Counted from the first letter of the stretch, positions 8,144 to 13,391 are shown. The stretch is DNA of 17,033 bases from JBDSSS01 sp038224055 (GCA_038224055.1 JBBRGO010000042.1:1-17033); one strand, 5' to 3'. Numbers and translations: made by a program. Notes: generated by a model not told the origin, from the sequence alone.

Positions 8144-9492
8144 CCTGTCCCCCCGACGACGGCGCGGGACTGCGTGGAGTGAGCGGCGAGGGCCTCCCGG
8201 GTGGCGGCCACGACGAGCGGGTCCCAACGGCGGGTATCGACCTCGAGGGCGCGCAGCGCCTGCTCGGGCGAGCGCGCGGGCGAGGTCCCATCTCCCCGGG
8301 TCAGCTCCTCGAAGCGGGCAACGACGGCGACGATCCTCGCCGCGATCGGGATCTCCTCGCCGGCGAGGCCGGCCGGTCCGGTCCCGTCGAAGTGTTCGCC
8401 CTGGTGGCGGATCCCCGTCCGGGCATCCTCGAGGAAGTCGATGCCGCCGATCATCTGCGACCCCAGGTCGGCGTGTCCGTCCAGCAGGTGCTGGTCGCGG
8501 GGGTCGAGCGCGATGCCGCCCCGACGCAGGATGCGGGTGGGCACCGCGAGGTGACCGATCTCGTGCAGCGTGGCGGCATGGCGCACCGTTCCGATCTGGT
8601 GCGGTCGGAGGCCGAGCTCCTCTGCGACCCACTCGGCGAGCGTCGCTGCGCGCCTGCTGCGCTCGACCGCCGGCGGCTCCTTCGTCCCGAGCGCGGTGAC
8701 GAGGGTGTCGACGGTGCGTTCGTGCGAGCGCAGCTCCTCGCCATACTGGATGAACGCCCACCGGGCGGACAGCAGCGGGGCGATGATGAGCAGTGCGCTG
8801 AAGGCTCCCAGCTGGGCGGGAAACCAGAGGATGACGAAGAGGAAGCCGATGACGCCGTAGCCGACGTAGGCCACGCCGGAGCTCACGAGCAAGCCGCGAA
8901 AGGCGACCACGAAGGGAACCCGCTGGTAGAAGTGCAGGACGCCGGAGATGAGCAGGGCGTTGGTGAGGCAGCCCACGACGTCGGCCAGCGCCAGGGGCAG
9001 CCCGACCTGCAGCGCGAGGTCACCCGGGCCGGTGACGCCGCTGACGATGCCATCTCCGGGAGCAGCCAGCCGGTAGACCCAGCCGCCCGCTGCGCCGACG
9101 ATGCTCGTCATGGCCATGTTGAAGACCACCTGGAACCACTTCGCGGCCTTCCGGTCGATCGCCACCGACACCGCGCCGACGACCCAGGCGCCGAACGGGC
9201 CGACGATGGCGGCTGAGCTGAGCATGATGATGCTGAGGAAGGAGAACCCCACTCGCGAGCCGACGTCGGGCTCGCGCAGGTTGAAGCTCACCACGCCCAT
9301 GCCGCACAGCAGCAGCAGCGGGGCGATATCGGGGGCCCGGCTGGCCTTGAGGGAGAAGGACCCGAGCAGCACGGCGCCCGCCGCGACGATTGCGATGTAG
9401 ACGAGCAGCCGTGTCGGGAACACAGGCTCTGGAATCGTCGACGGCGGGCGCCGATCACTCACTGCCGGACTCGATCCTCTGGGGCACGACAC
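8140..9492 (-). CDS. Multi-pass membrane protein with variant HD-GYP domain (HEIG, no GYP)
   Basis: 450 residues if translation begins at the GTG at 9492. An in-frame GTG at 9462 (giving VSDRRPPSTI..., 440 residues) is a strong alternative, because AGAGGA lies 12 nt before it, whereas 9492 has only a badly spaced GGATAG. About eight hydrophobic segments cover residues 28-260. The C-terminal domain is recognisably HD-GYP, but the metal-binding HD is HE in LHEIGHLAVP (about residues 309-314). The second signature reads HQGEHFDGTGPAGL, keeping the H, E and DG positions but with GPA where GYP is expected; EEIPIAARIVAV follows as in the family. Cyclic-dinucleotide hydrolysis is therefore possible but not assured. 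The stop overlaps the start of the next membrane-HD gene by 4 bp. Upstream on the same strand is a 27-residue hydrophobic ORF. The pair may be membrane sensors acting together (inference). Confidence 0.88.
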   Translation of the reverse strand: MSCPRGSSPAVSDRRPPSTIPEPVFPTRLLVYIAIVAAGAVLLGSFSLKASRAPDIAPLLLLCGMGVVSFNLREPDVGSRVGFSFLSIIMLSSAAIVGPFGAWVVGAVSVAIDRKAAKWFQVVFNMAMTSIVGAAGGWVYRLAAPGDGIVSGVTGPGDLALQVGLPLALADVVGCLTNALLISGVLHFYQRVPFVVAFRGLLVSSGVAYVGYGVIGFLFVILWFPAQLGAFSALLIIAPLLSARWAFIQYGEELRSHERTVDTLVTALGTKEPPAVERSRRAATLAEWVAEELGLRPHQIGTVRHAATLHEIGHLAVPTRILRRGGIALDPRDQHLLDGHADLGSQMIGGIDFLEDARTGIRHQGEHFDGTGPAGLAGEEIPIAARIVAVVARFEELTRGDGTSPARSPEQALRALEVDTRRWDPLVVAATREALAAHSTQSRAVVGGTG

Positions 9493-9540
9493 CTATCCGG
9501 TGACGCGCGGTCTACCTCCGGCGCGGGCCCGCGGGAGAGC

Positions 9541-9624
9541 TCAGAGGCCCCAGGTCCACGAGTTGAAGATGACCGTGACGACGTTGAAGACGGGGCTGGC
9601 GGCGGCGGCGAGGAACGAGAACAT
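9541..9624 (-). CDS. Small hydrophobic ORF (27 residues), candidate membrane microprotein or leader peptide
   Basis: ATG at 9624, TGA at 9543-9541. The peptide starts MFSFLAAAASPVFNVVTVIF and ends NSWTWGL: one hydrophobic stretch with two Trp near the C-terminus and no charged residue. The start has an excellent Shine-Dalgarno, AAGGAG, 6 nt upstream, better than those of most genes here. The ORF lies in otherwise non-coding DNA 48 bp upstream of the first membrane-HD gene on the same strand, so it could be cotranscribed. I recognise no family. It may be a membrane-inserted small protein working with the HD proteins, a leader peptide or a small toxin-like peptide; the sequence does not decide between these. 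It is too short for codon bias to be conclusive. Confidence 0.6.
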   Translation of the reverse strand: MFSFLAAAASPVFNVVTVIFNSWTWGL

Positions 9625-9630
9625 GAGGAG

Positions 9631-9636
9631 CTCCTT
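9631..9636 (-). promoter_or_regulatory. Shine-Dalgarno AAGGAG of the 27-residue ORF
   Basis: AAGGAG on the minus strand, 6 nt before the ATG at 9624. The site lies in a perfect 10-bp palindrome, AGGAGCTCCT (9626-9635). This is the main evidence that the small ORF is translated. Confidence 0.6.
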
Positions 9637-9705
9637 GGATCGAGGAAACGGCGGGGGTGTGCTACAGCTCCTCCGGCAGCCTGAGATGGGCTCGGAACGG
9701 AAGAC

Positions 9706-9716
9706 TGGTCATACCA
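9706..9716. promoter_or_regulatory. GntR/FCD-type operator-like palindrome TGGTATGACCA
   Basis: On the minus strand the site reads TGGTATGACCA (TGGT and ACCA arms, 3-nt centre). This matches the TNGTNNNACNA pattern of FCD-type GntR regulators such as LldR and PdhR. It lies 82 bp upstream of the 27-residue ORF, a reasonable place to control it and the membrane-HD genes. No GntR regulator gene is in the window. Confidence 0.35.
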
Positions 9717-9770
9717 TGACAAAAGCCGCACCAAATGGAAAGCCCGAATGAGCGTTTCACTAAGATCCAG

Positions 9771-9803
9771 ACCAAGTCTTTGTGGCAGGACTACCAAGTC
9801 TTT
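9771..9803. repeat. Direct repeat of ACCAAGTCTTT, two copies 22 bp apart
   Basis: Exact 11-mers at 9771-9781 and 9793-9803, start-to-start 22 bp, about two helical turns, so both copies face the same side of the DNA. A third copy with two mismatches (ACTAGGTCTTT) is at 9891-9901. Such spacing suits a cooperative DNA-binding regulator. The protein is unknown. Confidence 0.5.
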
Positions 9804-9900
9804 ACGATTCCCAACCTCGTCACGCCGGAGGGCGGCACCGTCGCACGCCCGTGACTTGCCAATTGTGCCCTACCACAGTCGGTGTGGAACACTAGGTCTT

Positions 9901-9916
9901 TCGTGCAAGTGCACGA
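9901..9916. repeat. 16-bp inverted repeat TCGTGCA-AG-TGCACGA in the bL37 upstream region
   Basis: Two perfect 7-bp arms around a 2-nt centre, 40 bp before the bL37 start codon. The 2-nt centre makes an RNA hairpin poor, so a dimeric protein binding site is the better reading. Confidence 0.5.
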
Positions 9917-9955
9917 TGTCCCAGATGTCCCAGGACCCGACGAAAAGAGCCGACG

Positions 9956-10030
9956 ATGAGCAAGCGCGCCCGCAAGCGCCGCTCCCGCAAGGGCAACGCT
10001 GCCAACCACGGCCGCAAGCCCAACGCCTGA
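9956..10030 (+). CDS. Ribosomal protein bL37 (24-residue microprotein)
   Basis: ATG at 9956, TGA at 10028-10030. The product is 24 residues, almost wholly Lys/Arg/Asn/Gly, starting MSKRARKRRSRKG and ending NHGRKPNA. The size, the SKR start and the ANHG-(K/R)-PNA tail fit the actinobacterial large-subunit protein bL37, first seen in mycobacterial ribosome structures; the identification is by recall of the family pattern. It acts as a basic peptide packed into 23S rRNA. The ribosome binding site is weak (AAAAGAG about 6-7 nt upstream). A strong hairpin follows 13 bp after the stop, so it is probably a monocistronic transcript. The neighbouring genes point the opposite way (rsrA converges on it). 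Such a short gene is easily missed by automatic annotation. Confidence 0.85.
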   Translation: MSKRARKRRSRKGNAANHGRKPNA

Positions 10031-10043
10031 GCCGCACCCGTGA

Positions 10044-10080
10044 GAGAAGGCCCGATCCCCCTTGGGGGTCGGGCCTTCTC
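10044..10080. terminator. Strong hairpin between convergent bL37 and rsrA
   Basis: The 12-bp arms GAGAAGGCCCGA and TCGGGCCTTCTC are perfectly complementary. They enclose a further CCCCC/GGGGG stem with a TT loop and one bulged T. There is no T-tract on either strand, so it is an I-shaped hairpin of the sort common in GC-rich actinobacteria. Its position between convergent genes suggests bidirectional use. Confidence 0.8.
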
Positions 10081-10106
10081 GTCGTCCGGGGAGTCCGGCG
10101 GTGCCC

Positions 10107-10397
10107 TCAGAGGCCCTCGACGCGCATGACCGTCATCGAGATGCGCGACATGATCGTCAGACGGAGCGTGTCCGGGGCGGACTCGCACTCGCAGGACCGC
10201 TTGATCAACGACTTCAGGGTCGTGTCGAGGTCGTACTCCTTCAGGCACGGTCCGCACTCGTCGAGGTGCGCCTGGATCTTGGCGCAGTCGTCGGGACCCA
10301 GCTCACCGTCGAGGTACTCGTAGACGCGCAGCAGCGCCTCCGAGCAGTCGGTGCGCTCCTTCTCCGAGCTCATCTCCGAACTCATCTCCGGGCTCAT
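10107..10397 (-). CDS. rsrA: Mycothiol-system zinc anti-sigma factor RsrA
   Basis: 96 residues. It shows the zinc anti-sigma (ZAS) signature HLDECGPC (H44, C48, C51) together with C18 in TDCSEALL, matching the redox-switch Cys/His set of Streptomyces RsrA. In the known system the reduced zinc protein holds SigR, and disulfide stress forms an intramolecular disulfide, ejects zinc and frees the sigma factor. The later Cys pair of Streptomyces RsrA appears here as SCEC (C69, C71). The start at 10397 has AGGGAG 7 nt upstream and overlaps the sigR stop as ATGA, so it is translationally coupled, as expected for a sigma/anti-sigma pair that must be balanced. The N-terminus is a threefold MSPE/MSSE/MSSE repeat giving three in-frame ATGs; the first is favoured by the ribosome binding site. 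It ends before the shared hairpin with bL37. Confidence 0.95.
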   Translation of the reverse strand: MSPEMSSEMSSEKERTDCSEALLRVYEYLDGELGPDDCAKIQAHLDECGPCLKEYDLDTTLKSLIKRSCECESAPDTLRLTIMSRISMTVMRVEGL

Positions 10398-11233
10398 GAC
10401 GAAACTCCCTGCGTGGCCGCCGCGTTCGTGACGCCCGCGCCAACCGAGCTGCTCGTCGCGAAGCCCCGCTCGGCGGCATACTCCGAGAGCAGCTCACGCA
10501 GCTGGCGACGCCCCCGGTGCAACCGGCTCATGACGGTCCCGATCGGGGTCTGCATGATCTCGGCGATCTCCTTGTAGGCGTAACCCTCGACGTCGGCGAA
10601 GTAGACCGCGAGCCGGAACTCCTCGGGGATCGCCTGGAGGGCCCGTTTGACGTCGCTGTCGGGGAGATGGTCGAGCGCCTCGGCCTCGGCGGAGCGCAGG
10701 CCGGAGGAGGTGTGCGACTCGGCGCGGGCCAGCTGGTAGTCGGCGATCTCCGGGGAGTCCGACTCGAGTGGCTGCCGCTGCTTCTTGCGGTAGGTGTTGA
10801 TGTAGGTGTTGGTGAGGATGCGATACATCCACGCCTTGAGGTTCGTCCCGGGCCGGTACTGGTGGAAGGCCGCGTACGCCTTCGCGAAGGTCTCCTGGAC
10901 CAGGTCCTCGGCATCGGTGGGGTTGCGGGTGGTCCGCAGCGCCGCGCTGTAGAGCTGGTCGAGCAGCGGCATCGCCTCGCGCTCGAAGCGGGCTCGTCGC
11001 TGCGGCTCGGTCTCGGTCGCGACGTCGGCGTTCGCGTCCGCGAGCGCCACTGCGGCAGCGGCGTCCTCGGCCGGGTCCGTCGAGTCGGCGGGATCGACGA
11101 ACGCGACGGCCGACATGGGGTCGGTGTTCTTGTCCTTGGTCATCGCCTCCCAGCCTAACGCGCCGGGTCCGACGAGGAGTGCGTGCGCTGGCGCGGCGAC
11201 CGGACGGCGGTCCGTTGAGGAGCAGGTGACCAT
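10394..11233 (-). CDS. sigR: ECF RNA polymerase sigma factor SigR (possible long and short forms)
   Basis: Sigma-70 region 2 spans the segment around DAEDLVQETFAKAY and LKAWMYRILTNTYINTYRKK; region 4 contains IPEEFRLAVYFADVEGYAYK and the recognition helix with TPIGTVMSRLHRGR. Pairing with rsrA identifies it as the SigR/SigH thiol-stress sigma factor, which turns on thioredoxin and mycothiol genes. Two starts are credible. The ATG at 11143 (MTKDKNTDPM, 249 residues) is nearest to the usual family length, though its GGGAGG is only 2 nt away. The ATG at 11233 gives 279 residues and lies where a SigR-type promoter would begin transcription. Streptomyces makes a comparable extended, unstable SigR' from its autoregulated promoter, so both forms may be real. 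I list the longer extent; treat 11143 as the likely basal start. It follows the hydrolase gene and overlaps rsrA by 4 bp. Confidence 0.93.
   Translation of the reverse strand: MVTCSSTDRRPVAAPAHALLVGPGALGWEAMTKDKNTDPMSAVAFVDPADSTDPAEDAAAAVALADANADVATETEPQRRARFEREAMPLLDQLYSAALRTTRNPTDAEDLVQETFAKAYAAFHQYRPGTNLKAWMYRILTNTYINTYRKKQRQPLESDSPEIADYQLARAESHTSSGLRSAEAEALDHLPDSDVKRALQAIPEEFRLAVYFADVEGYAYKEIAEIMQTPIGTVMSRLHRGRRQLRELLSEYAAERGFATSSSVGAGVTNAAATQGVSS
10405..10410 (-). promoter_or_regulatory. Shine-Dalgarno AGGGAG of rsrA
   Basis: AGGGAG lies 7 nt before the ATG at 10397, inside the 3' end of sigR. It selects the first of three in-frame ATGs. Confidence 0.7.
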
Positions 11234-11241
11234 GCCCGTGC

Positions 11242-11268
11242 AACGACGCCTAGCCGGGCAGCATTCCC
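11242..11268 (-). promoter_or_regulatory. SigR-dependent autoregulatory promoter GGGAAT-N18-GTT
   Basis: On the minus strand GGGAAT (11268-11263) and GTT (11244-11242) are separated by exactly 18 nt, the published SigR/SigH consensus. The -35 element lies inside the last codons of the hydrolase gene. The expected start, about 7-9 nt after GTT, coincides with the ATG at 11233. This implies positive feedback of SigR on sigR-rsrA. Confidence 0.75.
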
Positions 11269-11897
11269 ACGATCGTCGCCAGGGCGGCGGCGAGCGCTGC
11301 CCGGGAGCGCTCCGGGAAGCTGTGCGCTCCCGGCACCCCGAGCACCGTGGTGCCCACGGCTGCGTGCGAACCCACCTGCTCGGGGCTGCCGAACGGGTCG
11401 GCGAGACCCTGGACCACCCACGACGGCGACGGGGCGAGGACGAGCTCGTGGGCCCTCAGCCGCTCGGGGCGACCCGGCGGGTGGAGGGGGAAGCTGAGCA
11501 GCAGGGCCGCATCGGCCTCGAGCTCCGCGGCGGTCCGGCAGGCGACCCGGGCGCCGGCGCTCCGGCCCCCGACGACGAGGGGACGGGGCAGGCGGGCCCG
11601 CCCCGAGAGCAGGGACCGCACCATCGGCAGCCAGGCCGCGTCGAGCGTCTGGGGTGGCCCGGCGATCCGCCGACCGGCGACGAGCCACGGCTGCTCGATG
11701 AGGACGAACGCCCATCCCGCCGCGACGGCGGCCTCGCGGGCGAGCGCGAGATCGAGGGCACCGAGCCCTCCCCCGGCGCCGTGCGACAGCACGACCGTCC
11801 CCCCCGCCCGCACCGGTCGCGCGACGTGCGCCCGCCCCGGCCCCTGCGTCGTGGAGATCTCGCGGACCGACTCGGTCACCCGGGTCAACCGGCTCAC
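11250..11897 (-). CDS. Alpha/beta hydrolase of the KANL3/Tex30 (dienelactone hydrolase-like) kind
   Basis: 215 residues from the GTG at 11897, which overlaps the stop of the SRAP gene as GTGA; the longer open frame upstream is a shadow of SRAP. An oxyanion-type HGAGGG lies at 39-44, the nucleophile elbow GGRSAGAR has S113, a SFPLHPPGRPERLR segment is typical of KANL3/Tex30 proteins, WVVQGLADPFG carries the likely acid, and PGAHSF carries the likely catalytic His. A serine hydrolase or esterase activity is expected; the substrate is unknown. It is short, with no visible lid or signal peptide, so probably cytosolic. Its 3' end contains the -35 element of the sigR promoter, so its last codons do double duty. 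Its place between SRAP and sigR suggests read-through transcription into the sigma factor genes (inference). Confidence 0.9.
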   Translation of the reverse strand: MSRLTRVTESVREISTTQGPGRAHVARPVRAGGTVVLSHGAGGGLGALDLALAREAAVAAGWAFVLIEQPWLVAGRRIAGPPQTLDAAWLPMVRSLLSGRARLPRPLVVGGRSAGARVACRTAAELEADAALLLSFPLHPPGRPERLRAHELVLAPSPSWVVQGLADPFGSPEQVGSHAAVGTTVLGVPGAHSFPERSRAALAAALATIVGMLPG

Positions 11898-12730
11898 TCG
11901 CCGACGACCTCTCCCGTCATCGGGTCGACGACGCCCACCAGCTCGGTCTCGGGCACCGGCTCGATGAGGTCGGGCCCGTTGTTGACGGTGGCGCCGACGG
12001 CACGGCCGACGGGGTGCGCCTCGAAGCGTCCGGGTTCGGTGAACTCGAGCAGGCCGCGCACCACCTCGGGGTCCTTCTCGTGCGGGTCGAGCCACTGCTC
12101 CCACTGTCCGGGCTCGAGGACGAGGGGTTGGCGGTCGTGGATGCGGTCCATACCGGCGTCGGCCGCCGTCGTGATGATGGTGAAGGACGTGAGCCACGCC
12201 TCCGGGTCGTCATCCGCCCGCTCGCGGTCCCGCCAGAACTCGTACAGCCCGGCGAACCCGACCTTCCCCCCGTCCGCCCGGTGGATGAAGAACGGCTGCT
12301 TGCGGGGCTTGCCCTTCGCGTCGACCGCGGTCGGTGAGACCTGCCACTCGTACCAGCCGTCGGCCGGGACGAGGCAGCGACGGGAGAGGGCCGCCGTGGC
12401 GAAGGCGCCCTTGCCCAGCACGGTCTCGGCCCGGGCGTTCGTCATCCGCAGGCCGAGCCTGACGTCCTTGGCCCACCCCGGCACGAGGCCCCACGTGAGC
12501 AGCCGCAGCTGTCGCGTGGCCGCCGCCCCGTCGACGGCGCCCCGGGGGGCACGGGTCAGCACGACGGGGGCGGCCTTGCTCGGCGCCATGTTCCAGTCCG
12601 GCGACCCCGCCGGCGGGGCCTGCGGGTTCTTGAGGAGGCTGCGGACCGGCTCGTCGGTGTGGTCCTCGTCGACGTCGAAGGCCTCGACCAGCTCGTCGGG
12701 CCGGGCGCTCGCGGCATACCTCCCACACAT
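11894..12730 (-). CDS. SRAP-domain protein (YedK/HMCES family), abasic-site DNA-protein crosslinker
   Basis: 278 residues starting MCGRYAAS, with the invariant Cys2 that becomes the N-terminal nucleophile after Met removal. Other family landmarks are WNMAPSK, the Asn of MTNARAET, the Glu of DGWYEW and the His of RIHDRQP (the usual Met after Arg is Gln here). In HMCES and YedK these form a thiazolidine crosslink with abasic sites in single-stranded DNA, shielding them from error-prone processing. It is somewhat longer than E. coli YedK, with an insert around residues 24-45 and a C-terminal VVDPMTGEVVGE tail. No LexA-box-like palindrome is seen upstream. TACGCT lies 7 nt before the ATG and no Shine-Dalgarno is visible, so a leaderless mRNA is likely. 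It is first in the run SRAP-hydrolase-sigR-rsrA and diverges from the DoxX gene. Confidence 0.95.
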   Translation of the reverse strand: MCGRYAASARPDELVEAFDVDEDHTDEPVRSLLKNPQAPPAGSPDWNMAPSKAAPVVLTRAPRGAVDGAAATRQLRLLTWGLVPGWAKDVRLGLRMTNARAETVLGKGAFATAALSRRCLVPADGWYEWQVSPTAVDAKGKPRKQPFFIHRADGGKVGFAGLYEFWRDRERADDDPEAWLTSFTIITTAADAGMDRIHDRQPLVLEPGQWEQWLDPHEKDPEVVRGLLEFTEPGRFEAHPVGRAVGATVNNGPDLIEPVPETELVGVVDPMTGEVVGE

Positions 12731-12737
12731 GGAGGCC

Positions 12738-12743
12738 AGCGTA
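12738..12743 (-). promoter_or_regulatory. -10 box TACGCT, likely leaderless promoter of the SRAP gene
   Basis: TACGCT on the minus strand is followed by 7 nt and the ATG at 12730. No Shine-Dalgarno and no good -35 are visible. The spacing places the transcription start on the start codon. Confidence 0.4.
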
Positions 12744-12800
12744 TGCCGGGAGCCGCCCTCCTCGGAGCGGGCGGGGATCAGCGGGGGCGGGGTATGTCGC

Positions 12801-12806
12801 TACCGT
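12801..12806 (+). promoter_or_regulatory. Possible -10 box TACCGT upstream of the DoxX gene
   Basis: TACCGT fits TANNNT and would start transcription near 12812, giving a leader of about 60 nt that contains a small hairpin and a strong ribosome binding site. No -35 hexamer is apparent, so this is tentative. Confidence 0.3.
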
Positions 12807-12823
12807 AGGTGTCCACCGACCAC

Positions 12824-12842
12824 CACGGGCCGAGCGCCCGTG
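12824..12842 (+). repeat. Inverted repeat CACGGGC-N5-GCCCGTG in the DoxX leader
   Basis: Two perfect 7-bp arms with a 5-nt loop, ending 15 bp before the AGGAGG site. It could fold in the mRNA leader. In GC-rich DNA it may also be chance. Confidence 0.35.
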
Positions 12843-12857
12843 GGCCCGCGTCCCCAC

Positions 12858-12863
12858 AGGAGG
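12858..12863 (+). promoter_or_regulatory. Shine-Dalgarno AGGAGG of the DoxX gene
   Basis: A full AGGAGG 7 nt before the ATG at 12871. It fixes that start. Confidence 0.8.
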
Positions 12864-12870
12864 CTGTTCC

Positions 12871-13389
12871 ATGATCGTCCGTCGTCTTGCCCGCCCGCTG
12901 CTCGCCTCGGTCTTCGTCGCTGCCGGCGTCGAGGCACTGCGCAACCCTGCTGCCCGCACCGAGCGCGCCGCGACCCTCCTCGAGAAGGTCCCGGCGCCCG
13001 AGTCCGTGCAGGGTGACCCCGACCTCTTCGTCCGGGTCAACGGCGGCGCTCTCGTGGCCGGCGGCGTCCTGCTCGCGACGGGCCGCTTCCCCCGCCTCGC
13101 CTCCACGGTCCTCGCCGCCTCGATCATCCCGACGACGGCCATCGAGCACGCCTTCTGGGACGAGACCGACCCGGCGAAGAAGGCTCAGAGCCGCAGCCTC
13201 TTCTTCAAGAACGTCGGACTGCTCGGCGGCCTCCTGCTAGCCAGCGTCGACACCGCAGGCAAGCCCGGTCTCGCGTGGCGCGCCCAGAACGCGACGAAGA
13301 CGACGAAGCGTGAGGCCAAGCACGTCAAGGGCACCGCATCGCGCGAGGCCCGACTGTTCGCCCACAAGGCCCAGGACGTCGTGAGCTGA
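12871..13389 (+). CDS. DoxX-family membrane protein
   Basis: 172 residues with the DoxX pattern: an N-terminal helix RRLARPLLASVFVAAGVEAL, a hydrophilic stretch, then helices around VNGGALVAGGVLLATG, LASTVLAASIIPTTA and NVGLLGGLLLASVD. The EHAFWDETDPAKK loop between the last two helices is typical of actinobacterial DoxX proteins. The tail from about residue 135 is basic, rich in Lys/Thr/Arg and probably cytosolic. DoxX proteins are linked to quinone or thiol redox chemistry and, in mycobacteria, to a membrane oxidoreductase complex, but the activity of this one is not known. The start is set by AGGAGG at 7 nt. It diverges from the SRAP gene and its stop is 2 bp before aroA, so it heads the aroA-rsgA-hisN run. 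Confidence 0.88.
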   Translation: MIVRRLARPLLASVFVAAGVEALRNPAARTERAATLLEKVPAPESVQGDPDLFVRVNGGALVAGGVLLATGRFPRLASTVLAASIIPTTAIEHAFWDETDPAKKAQSRSLFFKNVGLLGGLLLASVDTAGKPGLAWRAQNATKTTKREAKHVKGTASREARLFAHKAQDVVS

Positions 13390-13391
13390 CG

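Larger units (their letters stand above)
9625..9955. other. Divergent intergenic region rich in repeats and palindromes
   Basis: About 330 bp between the minus-strand small ORF and the plus-strand bL37 gene, with no convincing gene on either strand. It is visibly less GC-rich than its surroundings (especially 9700-9810). It holds, left to right: an operator-like palindrome at 9706-9716, two copies of ACCAAGTCTTT at 9771-9781 and 9793-9803, a related ACTAGGTCTTT at 9891-9901, a 16-bp palindrome at 9901-9916 and a 9-bp tandem repeat at 9915-9933. Promoters for both directions must lie here, but I cannot fix the hexamers with confidence. Confidence 0.75.

Noticed and set aside
8144..8761. N-terminal extension of the second membrane-HD protein
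   Set aside because: The stretch is the upstream HD gene read out of frame (Arg/Pro/Ala-rich). The ATG at 8143 with an ATGA overlap is the credible start.
9667..9675. GGAGGAG on the minus strand as a second ribosome binding site
   Set aside because: No ATG, GTG or TTG follows at a workable distance.
9717..9750. 11-codon ORF MTKAAPNGKPE on the plus strand ending in ATGA
   Set aside because: Only a weak GGAAG 12 nt upstream and no following gene to couple to; too short to support.
9748..10323. Open frame on the plus strand from ATG 9748 through bL37 and into rsrA antisense
   Set aside because: It runs across the intergenic repeats, the bL37 gene in another frame and the hairpin, and has no family features or ribosome binding site.
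11898..12197. N-terminal extension of the alpha/beta hydrolase
   Set aside because: It is the SRAP gene read out of frame, His/Arg/Pro-rich. The GTG at 11897 overlaps the SRAP stop and begins the homologous region.
12731..12870. LexA (SOS) box upstream of the SRAP gene
   Set aside because: I looked for GAAC-N4-GTTC-like or related palindromes and found none, so SOS control is not supported despite the family name.
11115..13016. Long plus-strand open frame opposite hydrolase and SRAP
   Set aside because: Composition is Ser/Arg/Pro/Gly-rich without motifs, and it covers three well-supported genes on the other strand.
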